A stretch of 64,000 nucleotides of DNA from Nocardia ignorata NBRC 108230 (GTDB lineage: Bacteria > Actinomycetota > Actinomycetes > Mycobacteriales > Mycobacteriaceae): contig NZ_BDBI01000012.1 in NCBI RefSeq assembly GCF_001612905.1, positions 248,001-312,000 on the forward strand. Reading direction: 5' to 3'. This document shows, piece by piece, positions 62,301-64,000 of the stretch. The stretch's first letter is position 1. Each line of letters opens with the position of its first letter. Under the pieces are notes generated by a model that had not been told where the DNA came from, did no database searches, and saw only the letters and a list, made by a program, of their open reading frames with translations. A program made the position numbers and the translations under genes.

Positions 62301-64000
62301 AGATCTTGATGGCGGGCCTGTTCAGCGAGATCCTCGGTGTCCCCCAGGTCGGCGCCGACGACAGCTTCTTCGCCCTCGGCGGTGACAGCATCCTCTCGAT
62401 CCAGCTGGTGGCGCGTGCGAAAGCCGTCGGGCTGGGTTTCTCCACCCAGGACGTGTTCGAGCACAAGACCGTCGCGGGCCTGGCCGCCATGGCCGCCGAG
62501 GCCGGTGGCGCCCCGCAGCTGCGCGAACTCCCCGGCGGTGGCGTCGGACCGATCCCGCTGTCGCCGATCGTGCACGCCATGCTCGGCCGCGGGCATTACG
62601 ACCGGTTCGCGCAGGCCACCCTCGTCGAACTACCCGACCGGCTCGACCCGGCACATCTGGCACGCGCCCTACAGGCCCTGCTGGATCGTCACGACATGCT
62701 GCGCGCCGTCCTGCACGTCGATGACTCCGACGAGCACCGCCTCGAAGTGCCTGCCCCCGGAACCATCGATGCCGACTCCGTCATCACCCACGTGACGCTG
62801 CGTCACCGCGACGCCGCCGAAGTCGACCGGCACCTACAGCAGGCCGCCGACCGTCTCGACCCCGCCGCCGGTGTCCTTGTGCAGGCTGTCCGGGTCCAGG
62901 ACGGCACCGGCACGGGCCCCGACCTGCTGTGGTTGGTGGTCCATCACCTCGCCGTCGACGCGGTGTCGTGGCGGATCCTGCTCACCGACCTGGCCCGCAC
63001 CTGGCTACAGGTATCCACCGGCGAGGACCCGCGGCCCGGCACAGGAACAACCTCGGTGCGGAGCTGGGTCCACGGCCTGACCGAACAGGCCGCCACCCGA
63101 CGCCCGGCGGAACTGGAACGCTGGAAAACCGTTCTCGCCGAGGGAAACCGGTTGCTCGGGTCACGGCCGCTGGACCCCGAACGCGATGTCATGGCCACCG
63201 CCGACCGGATCCGGTTGCGTCTTCCCGCGGACATCACCGACGCCGTCCTCACCGGCATCCCGGCCCGGTTCCACGGCAGCGCCAACGATCCGCTGTTGGC
63301 GGCGCTCGCCCTGGCCACGGCGCAGTGGCGGGCCCGCCGCGATGCCACCGCGGGGACGGAACTGATTTCGCTGGAAGGGCACGGCCGCGAGGAACAGGCG
63401 GTGCCAGGTGCGGATCTGAGCGCCACCGTCGGCTGGTTCACCACCCGATTCCCGGTCCGGCTCGACCTGTCCGGCGTCGATCTCGATGATGCCTTCACCG
63501 GCGGCCCCGCAGCGGGGGCGGCGATCAAACAGGTGAAGGAACATTTACGCGCGGTCCCGGACAACGGGATCGGTTACGGCATGCTGCGTTATCTCGACCC
63601 CGTGGGCAGTGCCGAGCTCGGGACCGCGTCGGAACCCCAGATCAGTTTCAACTATCTGGGGCGGGTGGGTGTCGGCGACCACTCGGGGGCGTGGACACCC
63701 ACCACCGAATTCACCTCGCTCACCGCGACCACCGATCCTCGAATGTCGTTGCCCGCGATCGTGGATGTGAACGCGATCGCGGTGCCCGGCCCCGACGGGC
63801 TCGAGCTCGAGGCCACCTGGGAATACGCGACCGGCATCATGGACGCCGACGAGGTGTCCGCACTGGCCGATCTGTGGGTGCGGGCGCTGCACAGTCTCGC
63901 CGCGCATCTGCGCACCGACGGCGCAGGCGGTTTCACCCCGTCCGATTTCCCGCTGGTCACGGTCTCGCAGACCGATATCGATCGCTGGGCGCGGGAGTTC
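59309..64000 (+). CDS. Second nonribosomal peptide synthetase, 3' end outside window
   Basis: A partial frame of 1564 codons still open at the right edge. Domains: a starter C domain ([14 protein letters not shown] near residue 45; HHIVLDG ~169) of the EntF-like type that accepts an acyl or aryl-carrier substrate or an upstream peptide; A (TSGSTG ~642; DASFEQ specificity region); T (GGDSI ~1025); E (HHLAVDA ~1211, with Ala for the usual Gly). The last residues ([16 protein letters not shown]) match the E-to-C linker of the giant synthetase, so another C domain should follow. GGAGG ends 5 nt before ATG 59309. It is oriented away from the giant NRPS and is probably part of the same pathway. Confidence 0.93.
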   Translation, partial: MTQSKHHLDSSWEQSVSAPGNGAHPHNGNGNGSVPRPHDVLPLSAAQRGIWFAQHLARESPISVAQYVEIDGPVDIDGLVAACKTAGREFGCAHVRLVEVDGEPYQVVDEDLPSPVSVLDLREDDDPVATAHDLMVRDYSAPLDLRNDRLMKCVVFQTGNDHYLWYQRAHHIVLDGFAAVTMMQRIVELYNAWVSGEQAPMSTAKDLSEIVDQDLAYRGSTRFDNDRDYWTEHLDGAPPVVGLAGHGGTPTIHPTLVSATLPDHTARQLDRVVADRGTSVTPVIVAAFAAYLARMTGSDEVLLSLPVSGRHSAVLRRSGGMVANVVPLRVPVAGNGTGAVITAVQSELTSALRRQRYRQEDIFRDMGIARDETASFGPAINLMMVSNEIVLGATVGRLHVLTSGPTSDLFVNIYPGAGRDSTHIDFQGNPSVYSGDELAAHHARFLRFLDEFLVGGPERPVSTLPLLEPTERAALLPVRGPETVGDRLLPDILTAGAHHDPAATAVAAATTTLTYRELHTRSTRLARYLIGRGCGPGTAVAIAMRRSTESVVAAWAVAKSGAAIVQIDPDYPAKRIEHIIVDSGARMVVTLDAVRDRLPRTAPALVLDDPAIRDACADSGDEPVTDADRLRPLHVGDLAYITYTSGSTGVPKGVQVTHRGLANLVADRSDAYALSPRSRVSYALSPAFDASFEQFLTCFANTATLVVVPPEVIGGDRLTRLLADEHVTHLTLTPAMLATVDPHPLTELRVVVVGGDVCPPHVIDRWSRHCAMVNEYGPTEATVTAAGARIRPGRDLTVGGPVRGVAAMVLDRGLQPVPVGTAGELYLAGPGLARGYNRRFADTAARFVADPFGDPGQRMYRTGDLARWVAEDSRVALELLGRSDFQVKIRGYRIEPAEIDAALTAHPDVDLSVTVPVHNNAGTTVLASYVVPVEDHRVDPAQLQLFARESLPPHMVPAVIVPLDQLPVNAFGKLDRRALPEPEFGAVPAGRDPETDREILMAGLFSEILGVPQVGADDSFFALGGDSILSIQLVARAKAVGLGFSTQDVFEHKTVAGLAAMAAEAGGAPQLRELPGGGVGPIPLSPIVHAMLGRGHYDRFAQATLVELPDRLDPAHLARALQALLDRHDMLRAVLHVDDSDEHRLEVPAPGTIDADSVITHVTLRHRDAAEVDRHLQQAADRLDPAAGVLVQAVRVQDGTGTGPDLLWLVVHHLAVDAVSWRILLTDLARTWLQVSTGEDPRPGTGTTSVRSWVHGLTEQAATRRPAELERWKTVLAEGNRLLGSRPLDPERDVMATADRIRLRLPADITDAVLTGIPARFHGSANDPLLAALALATAQWRARRDATAGTELISLEGHGREEQAVPGADLSATVGWFTTRFPVRLDLSGVDLDDAFTGGPAAGAAIKQVKEHLRAVPDNGIGYGMLRYLDPVGSAELGTASEPQISFNYLGRVGVGDHSGAWTPTTEFTSLTATTDPRMSLPAIVDVNAIAVPGPDGLELEATWEYATGIMDADEVSALADLWVRALHSLAAHLRTDGAGGFTPSDFPLVTVSQTDIDRWAREF

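Overview
This window looks like chromosome from a GC-rich mycolic-acid-type actinomycete, most like Nocardia or a near relative. The grounds are a strong preference for G or C at third codon positions, frequent GTG starts and ATGA stop/start overlaps, a nuo operon in mycobacterial/nocardial order with an Rv3143-like receiver protein upstream, GAAC-N4-GTTC type SOS sites, and very large NRPS genes. The family call is inference; no rRNA or other phylogenetic marker is present.

Layout. 1-8.9 kb is a mixed metabolic stretch: a TetR regulator with a clear operator followed by an enoyl-CoA hydratase-like gene, an HdeD-type membrane protein, a membrane-anchored solute-binding-like protein, two alpha/beta hydrolases, a lipoprotein of the serine beta-lactamase/DD-peptidase fold, a small CC-motif protein behind a MerR-type promoter, and a YnfA/UPF0060 membrane protein. 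8.9-24.4 kb (minus strand) is a complete type I NADH dehydrogenase operon, nuoA to nuoN, tightly coupled by 1-8 nt overlaps; nuoH and nuoI form one uninterrupted reading frame. An orphan receiver-domain protein lies just upstream, separated by a perfect 15-bp hairpin.

25-33 kb holds small unknown genes, then cbbR divergent from cbbL-cbbS-cbbX-cbbF-cbbP. This gives a red-type RuBisCO, its activase, a class I fructose-bisphosphatase and phosphoribulokinase, with two inverted repeats in the divergent promoter. With nuo this supplies the dedicated Calvin-cycle enzymes and a main respiratory entry point. 33-40.4 kb contains a DNA polymerase IV gene with a LexA-like box on its start codon, an AlkZ-like winged-helix protein, an NAD-binding reductase/carboxymuconolactone decarboxylase-like pair, a Nudix hydrolase, and an HxlR regulator divergent from a quinone oxidoreductase gene broken by an internal deletion.

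40.4-64 kb is a nonribosomal peptide locus. A giant minus-strand synthetase (about 5531 residues) reads A-T-E / C-(half C)-A-T-E / C-(half C)-A-T / C-A-T-TE and should release a tetrapeptide with D residues at positions 1 and 2. A PucR-family regulator and an AT-richer regulatory stretch separate it from a second, oppositely oriented synthetase (starter C-A-T-E-...) that runs off the right edge. The two vestigial half-condensation domains, the nuoH-nuoI fusion and the broken oxidoreductase are the most unusual items.
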